14,733 bases of DNA from an uncultured Clostridia bacterium (GCA_948439925.1 CAOJNR010000005.1:1-14733), one strand, 5' to 3'; positions 5,814 through 12,964 are shown, counted from the first letter of the stretch. Numbers and translations: made by a program. Notes: generated from the sequence alone by a model not told the origin.

Positions 5814-6152
5814 ATGCTGAAAATGATTAATCTCAAAGAATTTTCGCCGACTGTTGACTATGCACTTGCGGTTGTTGAAATTGAAATCGAAAGAGCAAAG
5901 TTTGACGGCACGGTTGCAATCAAAGTTTTGCACGGCTATGGCTCTCACGGCAAAGGCGGTGCTATTTTGTCAGCACTCCGTGAAAAATTGAGAATACTCA
6001 AAAAAAGTGGCAAAATCAAAAACTATTTTGCTGGCGACAAGTGGAATATCTTTGATAAGGACGCTCTTGACGCACTCAATCGTGACAAGTCCATTTTTGG
6101 CGATGAAGATTTAAACAAAGCTAACCCAGGGATCACAATTATCGTTTTGTGA
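5814..6152 (+). CDS. Small stand-alone Smr-domain protein
   Basis: A 112-residue cytoplasmic protein that is essentially one Smr domain (the MutS2 C-terminal nuclease-type fold). It starts with NLKEFSPTVDYALAVVEIEIERA, typical of the first helix of the domain, then the signature loop HGYGSHGKGGAI (residues 40-51), the helix LREKLRILKKSGKI and a closing beta strand ITIIVL. In other Smr proteins this loop binds nucleic acid, with the His part of the active centre; the form here (HGYGS..GGAI) marks a stand-alone Firmicute subfamily of unknown substrate. The ATG at 5814 fits a leaderless transcript; ATG codon 4 is an alternative but also lacks a ribosome site. Its role in DNA or RNA repair or cleavage is inferred from the fold alone. 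Confidence 0.8.
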   Translation: MLKMINLKEFSPTVDYALAVVEIEIERAKFDGTVAIKVLHGYGSHGKGGAILSALREKLRILKKSGKIKNYFAGDKWNIFDKDALDALNRDKSIFGDEDLNKANPGITIIVL

Positions 6153-6171
6153 ATCACTTTTATATTTCAAT

Positions 6172-6200
6172 TTGAAAAAGATATTTTTATCCTGTATTAA
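6172..6200 (+). promoter_or_regulatory. Possible promoter of the PflX-like gene
   Basis: TTGAAA (6172-6177), 17-bp spacer, TATTAA (6195-6200). An AGAGG ribosome site follows, just before the ATG at 6224. Confidence 0.45.
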
Positions 6201-6223
6201 TATAGAAAAAGAAAAGAGGTAAA

Positions 6224-7060
6224 ATGAAATGCTATGACTGCCCACGAATGTGTGGAGTTGACCGCGAAAACACAAAAGGGTTTTGTGGTGAGAAAAGCAA
6301 GATTCGCGTGGCAAAGATTATTGAGAATTTTATGTGGGAAGAGCCATATGTCAGCGGGCAAAAAGGCACGCTTGCAATCTTTTTCTCAGGTTGCTCTTTA
6401 AGATGTGATTTCTGCCAAAACTTTGAAATATCTCATATAGGCAAGGGAGATGAATACTTGCCAACCGAGTTTGCTGAGTTACTTAAAAGTTTTGATTATT
6501 CAAAGTTTGAAAGTGTGGACTTTATCACTCCCACTCATTTTTCTTCTGCGTTATGCGAAGCGCTTTCGATTTTTAAACCGCCAGTTCCAGTGGTTTGGAA
6601 CACAAGTGGTTATGAGCGAACTGAAACACTGGAAAAGCTTTCACCATTTGTGGATGTGTTCCTTTTTGACCTCAAATTCTTTTCGTCAGAACTTTCAAAA
6701 AGATTGGCAAAGGCAGGAAACTATTTTTCTGTTGCGTCAAAAGCTGTCAAGTTTGCCGTTGATGCAAAGCCTAATATAATTGAAAATGATATTATGAAAC
6801 AAGGCGTGATTGTCAGACATTTGGTCTTACCAGGTGAAGTTAAGGATAGTTTCAAAATCCTTGACTTTTTGGCAGATTGTGAAAAGCCTGTTATAAGTTT
6901 AATGCAACAGTTCACACCGACTGGAAGAGGAGAAAAAAACAGAAAACTCACGCCACTTGAATTTAAAGCAGTGCTTGCGCATGCTGAAAAGCTTGGGCTT
7001 ACGCAAGGATTTTATCAAACGGAAGGCTGTGCAGACCAAAGTTTTATTCCAAAGTTTTAA
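6224..7060 (+). CDS. PflX-type radical SAM protein (activase homologue, COG1313-like)
   Basis: A 278-residue radical S-adenosylmethionine enzyme. The cluster motif CX3CX2C is at C57, C61 and C64 (GCSLRCDFCQN), preceded by GTLAIFFSG. An N-terminal Cys group (C3, C6, C10 and C21, from CYDCPRMCG to GFCGE) could hold a second metal site and is typical of the PflX branch of PFL-activase homologues. Further core features are DFITPTHFSSAL, WNTSGYE, DVFLFDLKFF, IVRHLVLPGE and the C-terminal FYQTEGCADQSFIP. The substrate of this branch is not established. It is distinct from the PFL activase encoded at 11166-11885: it lacks the GLVDGPGIR N-terminus and is not next to a glycyl radical enzyme. The ATG follows AAAGAGG. 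No terminator is evident before the next gene, which has its own promoter. Confidence 0.85.
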   Translation: MKCYDCPRMCGVDRENTKGFCGEKSKIRVAKIIENFMWEEPYVSGQKGTLAIFFSGCSLRCDFCQNFEISHIGKGDEYLPTEFAELLKSFDYSKFESVDFITPTHFSSALCEALSIFKPPVPVVWNTSGYERTETLEKLSPFVDVFLFDLKFFSSELSKRLAKAGNYFSVASKAVKFAVDAKPNIIENDIMKQGVIVRHLVLPGEVKDSFKILDFLADCEKPVISLMQQFTPTGRGEKNRKLTPLEFKAVLAHAEKLGLTQGFYQTEGCADQSFIPKF

Positions 7061-7065
7061 TATGT

Positions 7066-7094
7066 TTGACTTTTTTTATTAAAATGGTTAAAAT
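7066..7094 (+). promoter_or_regulatory. Promoter of the small membrane protein gene
   Basis: TTGACT (7066-7071), 17-bp spacer, TAAAAT (7089-7094), starting 6 nt after the upstream stop codon. A GTGAGGA ribosome site lies before the ATG at 7115. Confidence 0.75.
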
Positions 7095-7114
7095 ATTTTA
7101 AAAGTGAGGAAAAC

Positions 7115-7417
7115 ATGGGCGCATATTCAAGTTATTTAAAGAAAAAACTTAACAGGTCACGCATTATGGGCTTGGTTGCCAGCGCGATTGCTATTGTTTT
7201 GGTTGTTTTATACTTTCTCAAAATTGCTGACCAGTGGTTTGCAGTTATCGACATTGCCTATCTTCTCGGAATGGCATTTTCAAGCAATGTGACATGCCAA
7301 GACATCAAGGTTGGCTCACCATGGCAAAAATTTAATGCTGGAATGTCAGTGTTATTCTATATCTTAGCAGTTGCGCTCATGATTTACGCATTCGTCAGTG
7401 GCGGAATTTCATTTTAA
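7115..7417 (+). CDS. Small three-helix membrane protein, unknown function
   Basis: A 100-residue protein with a short basic N-terminus (KKKLNRSR) and three likely membrane helices: residues 18-36 (MGLVASAIAIVLVVLYFL), about 40-56 (WFAVIDIAYLLGMAFSS) and about 75-96 (MSVLFYILAVALMIYAF). The loop between helices 2 and 3 (NVTCQDIKVGSPWQKF) contains the only Cys. I do not recognise a family. It has its own promoter, a good ribosome site and a bidirectional terminator right after its stop codon, so it is transcribed alone. Its strong start signals and intact frame support a real gene. Confidence 0.75.
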   Translation: MGAYSSYLKKKLNRSRIMGLVASAIAIVLVVLYFLKIADQWFAVIDIAYLLGMAFSSNVTCQDIKVGSPWQKFNAGMSVLFYILAVALMIYAFVSGGISF

Positions 7418-7448
7418 AAAAACAAGAGTCATTGACTCTTATTTTTTT
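7416..7448. terminator. Bidirectional terminator between convergent genes
   Basis: Stem AAGAGTC/GACTCTT (7424-7430 with 7434-7440), 3-nt loop ATT, with an A-run on the left and seven T on the right. It therefore reads as a terminator on both strands, serving the gene ending at 7417 and the convergent gene ending at 7538. Confidence 0.85.
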
Positions 7449-7537
7449 ACTCAAAATAAAATATAATAATTTAATTCCATATCAAACATTTTGCTTTTTT
7501 AAGTTTCTTATATATTAGGTTTTAAAGCCTACAAAAT

Positions 7538-8551
7538 TTAAAATCCCCACTGAGAAACCGCCTCAACAAGTTTGGAACTTGCTGTCACTTTTTCAGTTTC
7601 ATCTAATTCATTTGATTCAATAGCTTCTAAATCTTTATTAGTTTCTTTATCTTGTTCAGGTGTTGTTTGGGCAAGTTTTGTTTCGGGCAGAGTTTCTTTA
7701 ATTTCAGTTTGAACGCCCAAGTTCTCAACTGGATCTTGCTTAATCACTTTGTTTTCTTCTTTGCGCTCATCATTCACTGACGGGATTTTGCTTTCATTTG
7801 CCAAAACTTGACTCTCACTCTCTTCAATTTTTTCAGTTTGCTCATCGCTTGTTTGATGAGTTTTTATATTTTCCGCTTTTGGCTTTGTTGGCCTTTCTTT
7901 TTCTTTCTTATTTTCCTTAATATCTTTTTTTATTTCGGTGGTAGCAGAACTTTCCTCGATTTTTTCATCAGGCGTTGAGTCATCCTTGCCATTGCCTGAA
8001 AGGTCTTCGTCTGGCTTAGGCTCACTTTCATCCTCACTTTCTTTTATTTCGACCTCGCTTTCTTCGCCTTTTTCTATTTCAACTTCAATCTTTTCCTTTT
8101 CAACATGGTCAACAGTTGTCAAGAAATCATACACTTCGTCAAGTGTGTTGTCAAGGTCGAGATAATAACACCTGCCGTCAAACTTGCCATTATTGCCACG
8201 AATCACATTCACTCCATAGCAGTTTGGCTGTATATGAATAAGGAGTTGGTCAAAGTCCATACCACTTGCAGATACAGTCTTGCCATAGTCAAACTTAACC
8301 CAATATCCCTCTTTGAAATCTTGCATTGTCAGTTTGTGAATTGCAACCGCAAAAGCTGGCATTTGTCGTGAACCAGAAATTGCGTCAACAAAAATCTCGT
8401 CAAAGCGCGCACCATCGCTTTCACTTATAGAAAACTCAACTCCATTGTTATAAAACTGCACCATATTTGCCTCGCTAAAAACTTCTGGCATAACTCCTGC
8501 TTGTGCAACAAACATAACAGGAACAGCCAATAAACCAAAAAGAAAATTCAC
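7538..8551 (-). CDS. Secreted protein with long charged low-complexity tail
   Basis: A 337-residue protein. It begins at a GTG, supported by a strong GGAGGT ribosome site about 7 nt upstream. Residues 1-19 form a signal peptide (NFLFGLLAVPVMFVAQAG). Residues 20-145 form a folded domain containing VQFYNNGVEFSISESDGARFDEIF, QMPAFAVAIHKL and GKFDGRCYYLDLDNTLDEVYDFL; I do not recognise it. From about residue 150 to 325 the chain is almost only E, K, S, T, D, P, N and Q, hence disordered and highly charged, ending with SKLVEAVSQWGF. There is no LPXTG sorting motif or C-terminal membrane helix, so it is either released or held by charge. It is divergent from pflB, sharing the 172-bp gap 8552-8723. 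No enzyme motif is visible. Confidence 0.8.
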   Translation of the reverse strand: MNFLFGLLAVPVMFVAQAGVMPEVFSEANMVQFYNNGVEFSISESDGARFDEIFVDAISGSRQMPAFAVAIHKLTMQDFKEGYWVKFDYGKTVSASGMDFDQLLIHIQPNCYGVNVIRGNNGKFDGRCYYLDLDNTLDEVYDFLTTVDHVEKEKIEVEIEKGEESEVEIKESEDESEPKPDEDLSGNGKDDSTPDEKIEESSATTEIKKDIKENKKEKERPTKPKAENIKTHQTSDEQTEKIEESESQVLANESKIPSVNDERKEENKVIKQDPVENLGVQTEIKETLPETKLAQTTPEQDKETNKDLEAIESNELDETEKVTASSKLVEAVSQWGF

Positions 8552-8666
8552 TTTTCAACCTCCATTTTACAAAATAGTGTGCTAAAAAGCAAGGGTTTTA
8601 TGCAAAGAGAAAAATATTTAATTTTATTTCTTTTCATAACAATCTTCTTTTTTCTTTCATATTTAT

Positions 8667-8695
8667 TTGGAGTGGGAATAAATTTGTGATATAAT
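8667..8695 (+). promoter_or_regulatory. pflB promoter
   Basis: Extended -10 TGATATAAT (hexamer 8690-8695) with a weak -35 TTGGAG (8667-8672) at 17 bp. The predicted start near 8702 gives a short leader with the AAAGGAG site at 8709-8715. I see no clear Rex or FNR palindrome. Confidence 0.65.
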
Positions 8696-8723
8696 GTGTT
8701 TGCAAAAAAAAGGAGAAAACAAA

Positions 8724-10991
8724 ATGAAAAACAAAGTTGAAATTAAAGAAGTGAATGCTTGGGAAGGTTTTAAAGGACAGGACTGGAAAGATTCAGTCAA
8801 TGTCAGTGACTTTATCCTTGCGAACTACACAGAATATAAAGGCGGGGATGATTTCTTGGCACCTATCACCGACAAAACAAAGAAGGTTTGGGACAAATGC
8901 ATGAAGCTTCTCGCGCTTGAACGCAAGAAGGGACTTCTTGACGTTGAACTCAAAGCAGTTTCTGGAATCAACACTTTCAAAGCTGGCTACATTGACAAGA
9001 AGAACGAGGTTATCGTTGGTCTTCAAACTGACAAACCACTCAAAAGAATAGTAAATCCATTTGGTGGAATCAGAACTGCTAAGCAAGCTCTTGAAGCATA
9101 TGGAAAACACATGGACAAGAGAATTGAAGACATCTTCACTTCTGGCACAAGAAAGACACACAATGATGGTGTTTTTGATGCTTACACTCCTGACATTCGT
9201 GCAGCGCGCTCAGCTGGTCTTTTGACTGGCCTTCCTGACGCTTACGGCAGAGGAAGAATTATTGGTGACTATCGCAGAGTTGCCCTTTATGGAATTGACA
9301 AACTTATTGAACAGAAAAAAGCTGATATGCTTTTGCCAAGTATGCTTGATGTGACAACTGAGGAAGGCATCCGTCACAGAGAGGAAGTTTCTGAACAAAT
9401 CAGAGCGCTCGGCGCAATCAAAGATATGGCAAAAGGTTATGGCTTTGACATTTCAAAACCTGCAAAGAATGCAAAAGAGGCTGTTCAATGGTTATACTTT
9501 GGTTACCTTGCATCAGTTAAGGAAAACAATGGTGCAGCAATGAGTTTAGGAAGAACTTCAACTTTCCTTGATATATATATTGAAAGAGATATTAAAGCAG
9601 GCGTGCTTACAGAAGTTGAAGCACAAGAGCTTATTGATCAGTTTATTATCAAACTTCGTCTTGTTCGTCACCTGAGAACTCCTGACTACGACGAAATCTT
9701 TGCTGGCGATCCAACTTGGGTTACTGAAAGTATCGGCGGAATGGCTGACGACAAAAAGAGCCTCGTAACAAAGAACTCTTTCCGTTATCTCCACACACTT
9801 ATCAATCTTGACTCATCACCAGAGCCAAACCTCACAGTGCTTTGGTCAACAAAATTGCCTGAAAAATTCAAAGCATACTGTGCAAAAATTTCAATCCTCA
9901 CCGACTCTATTCAATATGAAAGTGATGATGTTATGCGCCCAATGTATGGCAACGACTATGCAATCGCATGTTGCGTTTCAGCAATGAAAGTTGGCAAACA
10001 AATGCAATTCTTCGGCGCAAGATGCAACCTTGCAAAAACACTTCTCTACTCTATCAACGAAGGTCACGATGAAAAGAGTGGCAAACTTGTTGTCAAAGGC
10101 GTTGCAAAAATGCCAGGCAAAGTGCTTGACTATGAAAAAGTTAAAAAATCATACTTTACAACACTTGATAAAGTTGCCAAAACTTATGTTGACGCAATGA
10201 ACATTATCCACTATATGCACGACAAATACGCATACGAAGCAGGACAAATGGCACTTCATGACACTGTTGTTGACAGACTTATGGCTTTCGGTATGGCAGG
10301 TCTTTCAGTTGCAGCTGACTCACTCTCTGCAATCAAATATGCAAAAGTTTCACCAGTTCGCAACGAAAATGGAATTGCTGTTGATTTCACAATCGAAGGC
10401 GACTATCCAAAATATGGCAATGATGACGACAGAGTTGACCAAATTGCTGTTGAAATCGTTAAACACTTCATTGAAAGCCTCAGAAAGAACAAGCTTTACC
10501 GTGGAGCAAAACACACACTCTCTGCTCTCACAATCACATCAAATGTTATGTATGGCAAGAAAACAGGAAACACTCCTGACGGAAGAAAAGCTGGCACACC
10601 ATTCGCACCAGGTGCTAACCCAATGCATGGACGTGACTGCTCAGGCGCACTTGCTTCACTCAACTCAGTTGCAAAAATTCCATACTGCGACTGCTGTGAA
10701 GACGGCGTTTCAAACACATTCTCAATCGTGCCACAAGCACTTGGAAAGGACGAGAAAGGCAGAATTAAAAACCTTGTTTCAATCCTTGACGGATATTTCA
10801 CACAAGGCGCTCAACACATCAATGTCAATGTTCTCAACCGCGAGAAGCTTATTGACGCAATGAACAACCCTGACAAATATCCAACTCTGACAATCAGAGT
10901 TTCTGGCTATGCAGTGAACTTCAACAAACTTAGCCGTGCTCACCAAGAGGAAGTTATTTCAAGAACTTTCCATGAGCGCATCGGATGCTAA
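8724..10991 (+). CDS. pflB: Pyruvate formate-lyase (formate C-acetyltransferase)
   Basis: Cytoplasmic glycyl radical enzyme converting pyruvate and CoA to acetyl-CoA and formate in anaerobic sugar fermentation. The 755-residue protein matches the usual ~750-760. Key residues are present: the adjacent catalytic cysteines C416-C417 in DYAIACCVSAM, the substrate stretch KQMQFFGAR, and the radical glycine G728 in RVSGYAV near the C-terminus. TPDIRAARSAGLLTGLPDAYGRGRIIGDYRR (checked in two halves) is the standard PFL block near residue 150. The start is the ATG at 8724 after AAAGGAG; an upstream in-frame ATG at 8694 lies inside the -10 box. pflA follows after 174 bp on the same strand. Codon choice favours C-ending codons more than most neighbours, as expected for a highly expressed gene. 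The stop codon falls in a small palindrome. Confidence 0.98.
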   Translation: MKNKVEIKEVNAWEGFKGQDWKDSVNVSDFILANYTEYKGGDDFLAPITDKTKKVWDKCMKLLALERKKGLLDVELKAVSGINTFKAGYIDKKNEVIVGLQTDKPLKRIVNPFGGIRTAKQALEAYGKHMDKRIEDIFTSGTRKTHNDGVFDAYTPDIRAARSAGLLTGLPDAYGRGRIIGDYRRVALYGIDKLIEQKKADMLLPSMLDVTTEEGIRHREEVSEQIRALGAIKDMAKGYGFDISKPAKNAKEAVQWLYFGYLASVKENNGAAMSLGRTSTFLDIYIERDIKAGVLTEVEAQELIDQFIIKLRLVRHLRTPDYDEIFAGDPTWVTESIGGMADDKKSLVTKNSFRYLHTLINLDSSPEPNLTVLWSTKLPEKFKAYCAKISILTDSIQYESDDVMRPMYGNDYAIACCVSAMKVGKQMQFFGARCNLAKTLLYSINEGHDEKSGKLVVKGVAKMPGKVLDYEKVKKSYFTTLDKVAKTYVDAMNIIHYMHDKYAYEAGQMALHDTVVDRLMAFGMAGLSVAADSLSAIKYAKVSPVRNENGIAVDFTIEGDYPKYGNDDDRVDQIAVEIVKHFIESLRKNKLYRGAKHTLSALTITSNVMYGKKTGNTPDGRKAGTPFAPGANPMHGRDCSGALASLNSVAKIPYCDCCEDGVSNTFSIVPQALGKDEKGRIKNLVSILDGYFTQGAQHINVNVLNREKLIDAMNNPDKYPTLTIRVSGYAVNFNKLSRAHQEEVISRTFHERIGC

Positions 10992-11120
10992 TGCCTTAGG
11001 CATTTACTATCAATAGATTGAATTCAAATTCAATCTTAATCCGATCTGGTGTCTTAGACACGTTTTATCAACAGATTGAATTCAAATTCAAACTTTATCC
11101 GATCTGGTGTCTTAGACCCC
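10990..11120 (+). repeat. pflB-pflA spacer: 58-bp tandem repeat with palindromes
   Basis: Two 52-bp copies (11008-11059 and 11066-11117, period 58 bp, about 6 mismatches) fill the gap. Each begins TATCAAYAGATTGAATTC, contains an inverted repeat AGATTGAATT/AATTCAATCT (perfect in copy 1, one mismatch in copy 2) and ends with GATCTGGTGTCTTAGAC. Small palindromes with a TTA centre lie at 10990-11004 (AATGCC/GGCATT), 11049-11061 (GTGTC/GACAC) and 11107-11119 (one mismatch). None has a T-tract, so they are not ordinary terminators. They may set the relative amount of pflA message by partial termination, RNA processing or 3'-end protection. Confidence 0.8.
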
Positions 11121-11165
11121 TACCATCTCGAAGTTTGTTTCAGATAAAATCAATTAAGGAAGACT

Positions 11166-11885
11166 ATGACAAAAGGTAACATTTCAAGCATAGAAACAAT
11201 GGGACTTGTCGACGGACCTGGAATAAGGTTCGTCGTCTTTTTCCAAGGCTGTCGACTCAGATGCCAATATTGCCACAATCCAGAAACTTGGAAAATCGGC
11301 AAAGGTGCAATAGAAATGTCTGCTGAGGAACTTCTTGACCAGATAAAAAAATACTCTAACTATTTTGGCTCAGACGGAGGAGTGACGTTCTCGGGTGGAG
11401 AGCCTCTTCTTCAACCAGATTTCTTAATAGAAATTTTGTCACTATGCAAAAACGAAGGCATACACACATGTCTTGACACTGCTGGCGTTGGACTTGGAGT
11501 GAAAGAAGGAAGATATAAAGAAATTCTTTCACTTGTCGATCTTGTCATTCTCGACATAAAAGCAGTGGCGAATGAGGAGTATCTCAACCTTGTCGGCATG
11601 GAAAACAAAAGCTATCTTGAATTTCTTGATCTCTGCCAAAAGATGAACAAAAAAATGTGGCTCAGGCAAGTTATCGTGCCTGGAATCAATGATGACGAAA
11701 AGCATGTGCTCATGCTTAAAGCTATGGCAGACAAACTTAAAAATATTGAAAAAATTGAGCTTTTGCCCTATCACACAATGGGAGAAGCGAAATATAAAAA
11801 TCTCAACATCCCATACCGACTTGCTGGCGTGCCTGCAATGGACGAAGACAAGTGCAAAAAGCTTGAAAGTTTATTAAAATCTTAG
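11166..11885 (+). CDS. pflA: Pyruvate formate-lyase activating enzyme
   Basis: Radical SAM enzyme that makes the glycyl radical on PflB by removing a hydrogen from its G728. The 239-residue protein has the family start GLVDGPGIRFVVFFQGC, the cluster motif CX3CX2C at C29, C33 and C36 (CRLRCQYCHNPETW), the SAM-binding GGVTFSGGEPLLQ, CLDTAGVG, DLVILDIKA, the late motif WLRQVIVPGIND, and ELLPYHTMGEAKY near the C-terminus. Length is normal for the family (about 240-250). The ATG follows AAGGA at 11156-11160. It lies 174 bp after pflB, and a -10-like TAAAAT at 11145-11150 without a good -35 leaves open a weak promoter of its own. A hairpin with A- and T-runs at 11900-11967 ends the unit. Confidence 0.97.
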   Translation: MTKGNISSIETMGLVDGPGIRFVVFFQGCRLRCQYCHNPETWKIGKGAIEMSAEELLDQIKKYSNYFGSDGGVTFSGGEPLLQPDFLIEILSLCKNEGIHTCLDTAGVGLGVKEGRYKEILSLVDLVILDIKAVANEEYLNLVGMENKSYLEFLDLCQKMNKKMWLRQVIVPGINDDEKHVLMLKAMADKLKNIEKIELLPYHTMGEAKYKNLNIPYRLAGVPAMDEDKCKKLESLLKS

Positions 11886-11899
11886 TAATATCAATGTTT

Positions 11900-11967
11900 A
11901 AAAAAATCCGAGATTATTGGATGGAGAGGGTCCTGTTGCCCAGCCGATTTCCAATCTCGGATATTTT
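11900..11967. terminator. Bidirectional terminator with a large structured loop
   Basis: The stem ATCCGAGATT+GGA pairs with TCC+AATCTCGGAT (11906-11921 with 11950-11962), with one 3-nt bulge (11916-11918). An A-run lies to the left and ATTTTT to the right, so it can act on both strands, ending pflA and the convergent gene at 11995. The 28-nt apical part is GC-rich (GGAGAGGG, GCCCAGCC) and much longer than a usual terminator loop, so it may have an RNA role of its own. Confidence 0.75.
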
Positions 11968-11994
11968 TATTATACATTAATTTTCAACAATTTA

Positions 11995-12624
11995 TCAATC
12001 TATTATCCCCTCACTATACACAAGGCGAATTGTCACTTTATAGCTATACTGCACAAATTCAAGTGTGATATAGCCATCACTTTGTGCGTTTAAAACAATC
12101 TGACCAAACTCCAAAGAATAACTTATTCCCTCAGTCACTGAGATCGTTGGATTGGAAGCATTGACAATCACATTTCCATTTTCATCATAAAGACGATATG
12201 TGAAACTTGCAGGCGAAGAATAATAGAGCGTCAATCCAGAACTCTGACAATGCTGAGAAGGCAAAAGCACAAAGTCAAAATTTTTCTCGCGCACTGTTAT
12301 CGTTGCTTCTGCTGACACCGTTTGATCTTTGAATGTGGCAGTCACAGTGAGTTTAGTCTTGCCAACTGCCAAACCACGAATTTGCCCATTTTCAATTTGT
12401 GCAATGCTGGTGTCTTCAACAGCGAACACAAGTGTTGCTGTCGGCATATTAACAGCAACATCGATAGGCGCACACTCGTTTATATCAACAACAACATTTT
12501 GACAAGAAACCGTCAAAATTATCGGCTTATCATTTTTAGGCAACAAAAAAACCAGCAAGAGCGCAACAACACTCAAAGCCAACAAAACCGCTATTAAAAC
12601 TATAAGCCAGTGCTTTTTTGTCAT
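11995..12624 (-). CDS. Membrane-anchored protein with a Big2-like Ig domain
   Basis: A 209-residue protein with the N-terminal MTKKHWLIVLIAVLLALSVV..LLLVFLLP, one uncleaved-looking membrane helix (residues 6-30), so the rest should lie outside the cell. Residues 35-111 resemble a bacterial Ig-like Big2 domain: ILTVSCQNVVVDINE, then the diagnostic DTSIAQIENGQIRGLAVGKTKLTVTATFKDQTVSAEATITV read in its standard order (variable state, link to rule, GLAVGKTKLTV). Residues 115-209 form a second beta-rich domain (LTLYYSSPASFTYRLYDENGN, ending VTIRLVYSEG) that I do not recognise. The ATG has an AGGAAG site 10 nt upstream. There is no catalytic motif; a structural or adhesive surface role is an inference. 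It converges on pflA. Confidence 0.8.
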   Translation of the reverse strand: MTKKHWLIVLIAVLLALSVVALLLVFLLPKNDKPIILTVSCQNVVVDINECAPIDVAVNMPTATLVFAVEDTSIAQIENGQIRGLAVGKTKLTVTATFKDQTVSAEATITVREKNFDFVLLPSQHCQSSGLTLYYSSPASFTYRLYDENGNVIVNASNPTISVTEGISYSLEFGQIVLNAQSDGYITLEFVQYSYKVTIRLVYSEGIID

Positions 12625-12644
12625 TTGTGTTTTCTTCCTACCCT

Positions 12645-12673
12645 ATATTAATCTAAAATAGCCGAAAAATCAA
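12645..12673 (-). promoter_or_regulatory. Promoter of the Big2-like gene
   Basis: The minus strand reads TTGATT (12668-12673), 17-bp spacer, TAATAT (12645-12650), about 20 nt upstream of the ATG at 12624. Confidence 0.5.
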
Positions 12674-12789
12674 TTATTTGAACTAAATTGATTAAAAATC
12701 TCTTTTTTTATACAAAAATCGATTAATATGGACATGAAAAATATTAGATTAACGTCTTAAATAAATGTAAGGTCGCAGAATTTTTTAAT

Positions 12790-12818
12790 AAAAAAATTCA
12801 GACCAATTAGCCTGAATT
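12790..12818 (-). terminator. tRNA-Met terminator
   Basis: On the minus strand the stem AATTCAG/CTGAATT (12812-12818 with 12795-12801), with a 10-nt loop, runs into a stretch of seven T. It lies 9 nt past the tRNA 3' end. Confidence 0.8.
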
Positions 12819-12826
12819 CTCGCACT

Positions 12827-12903
12827 TGGTAGCAGCAACTGGGATCGAACCAGTGACCTCATGAGTATGAATCATGCGCTCTAGCCAGCTGAGCTATGCT
12901 GCC
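12827..12903 (-). tRNA. tRNA-Met (CAU), elongator type
   Basis: A 77-nt tRNA with encoded CCA end. The acceptor stem is GGCAGCA/TGCTGCT (first pair G-U), D arm GCTC..GAGC, anticodon stem CATGA/TCATG with loop TTCATAC (anticodon CAT), variable loop AGGTC and T arm ACTGG TTCGATC CCAGT. It lacks the three G-C pairs in the anticodon stem of an initiator, and the loop TTCATAC matches elongator Met rather than the lysidine-modified tRNA-Ile. It is a single gene with its own promoter and terminator. Confidence 0.96.
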
Positions 12904-12913
12904 AAAGAGGGAT

Positions 12914-12928
12914 GAACCTTAACGGTTC
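12914..12928 (-). other. Hairpin in the tRNA-Met 5' leader
   Basis: Arms GAACC/GGTTC around a 5-nt centre, between the predicted transcript start (about 12929) and the mature tRNA 5' end (12903). The primary transcript would thus begin with a hairpin before the RNase P site. Confidence 0.5.
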
Positions 12929-12935
12929 GTTTGTT

Positions 12936-12964
12936 ATTATATAATAAACGCGAAAAAATGTCAA
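12936..12964 (-). promoter_or_regulatory. tRNA-Met promoter
   Basis: On the minus strand a perfect TTGACA (12959-12964), 17-bp spacer and perfect TATAAT (12936-12941): a full consensus promoter, the strongest in the window, as expected for a stable RNA. Confidence 0.9.

Noticed and set aside
8552..8600. Promoter TTGCTT-17-TAAAAT for the minus-strand secreted protein
   Set aside because: The hexamers exist, but the implied transcript start would fall in or after the strong ribosome site, which would then be lost from the message.
8694..8723. Earlier ATG for pflB
   Set aside because: It lies within the -10 hexamer TATAAT; the ATG at 8724 follows AAAGGAG and fits the family N-terminus.
11008..11117. 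CRISPR-like array between pflB and pflA
   Set aside because: There are only two copies, separated by 6 nt, with no spacers and no cas genes; it is a tandem repeat.
11900..11967. Riboswitch or signal recognition particle RNA
   Set aside because: It lacks the conserved SRP loop sequences and does not precede any gene on either strand (both neighbours end here), so a convergent terminator fits better.
12827..12903. Initiator tRNA-fMet or tRNA-Ile with CAU anticodon
   Set aside because: The anticodon stem CATGA/TCATG lacks the initiator G-C triplet, the first acceptor position is a G-U pair rather than an unpaired C, and the loop TTCATAC is the elongator Met form.
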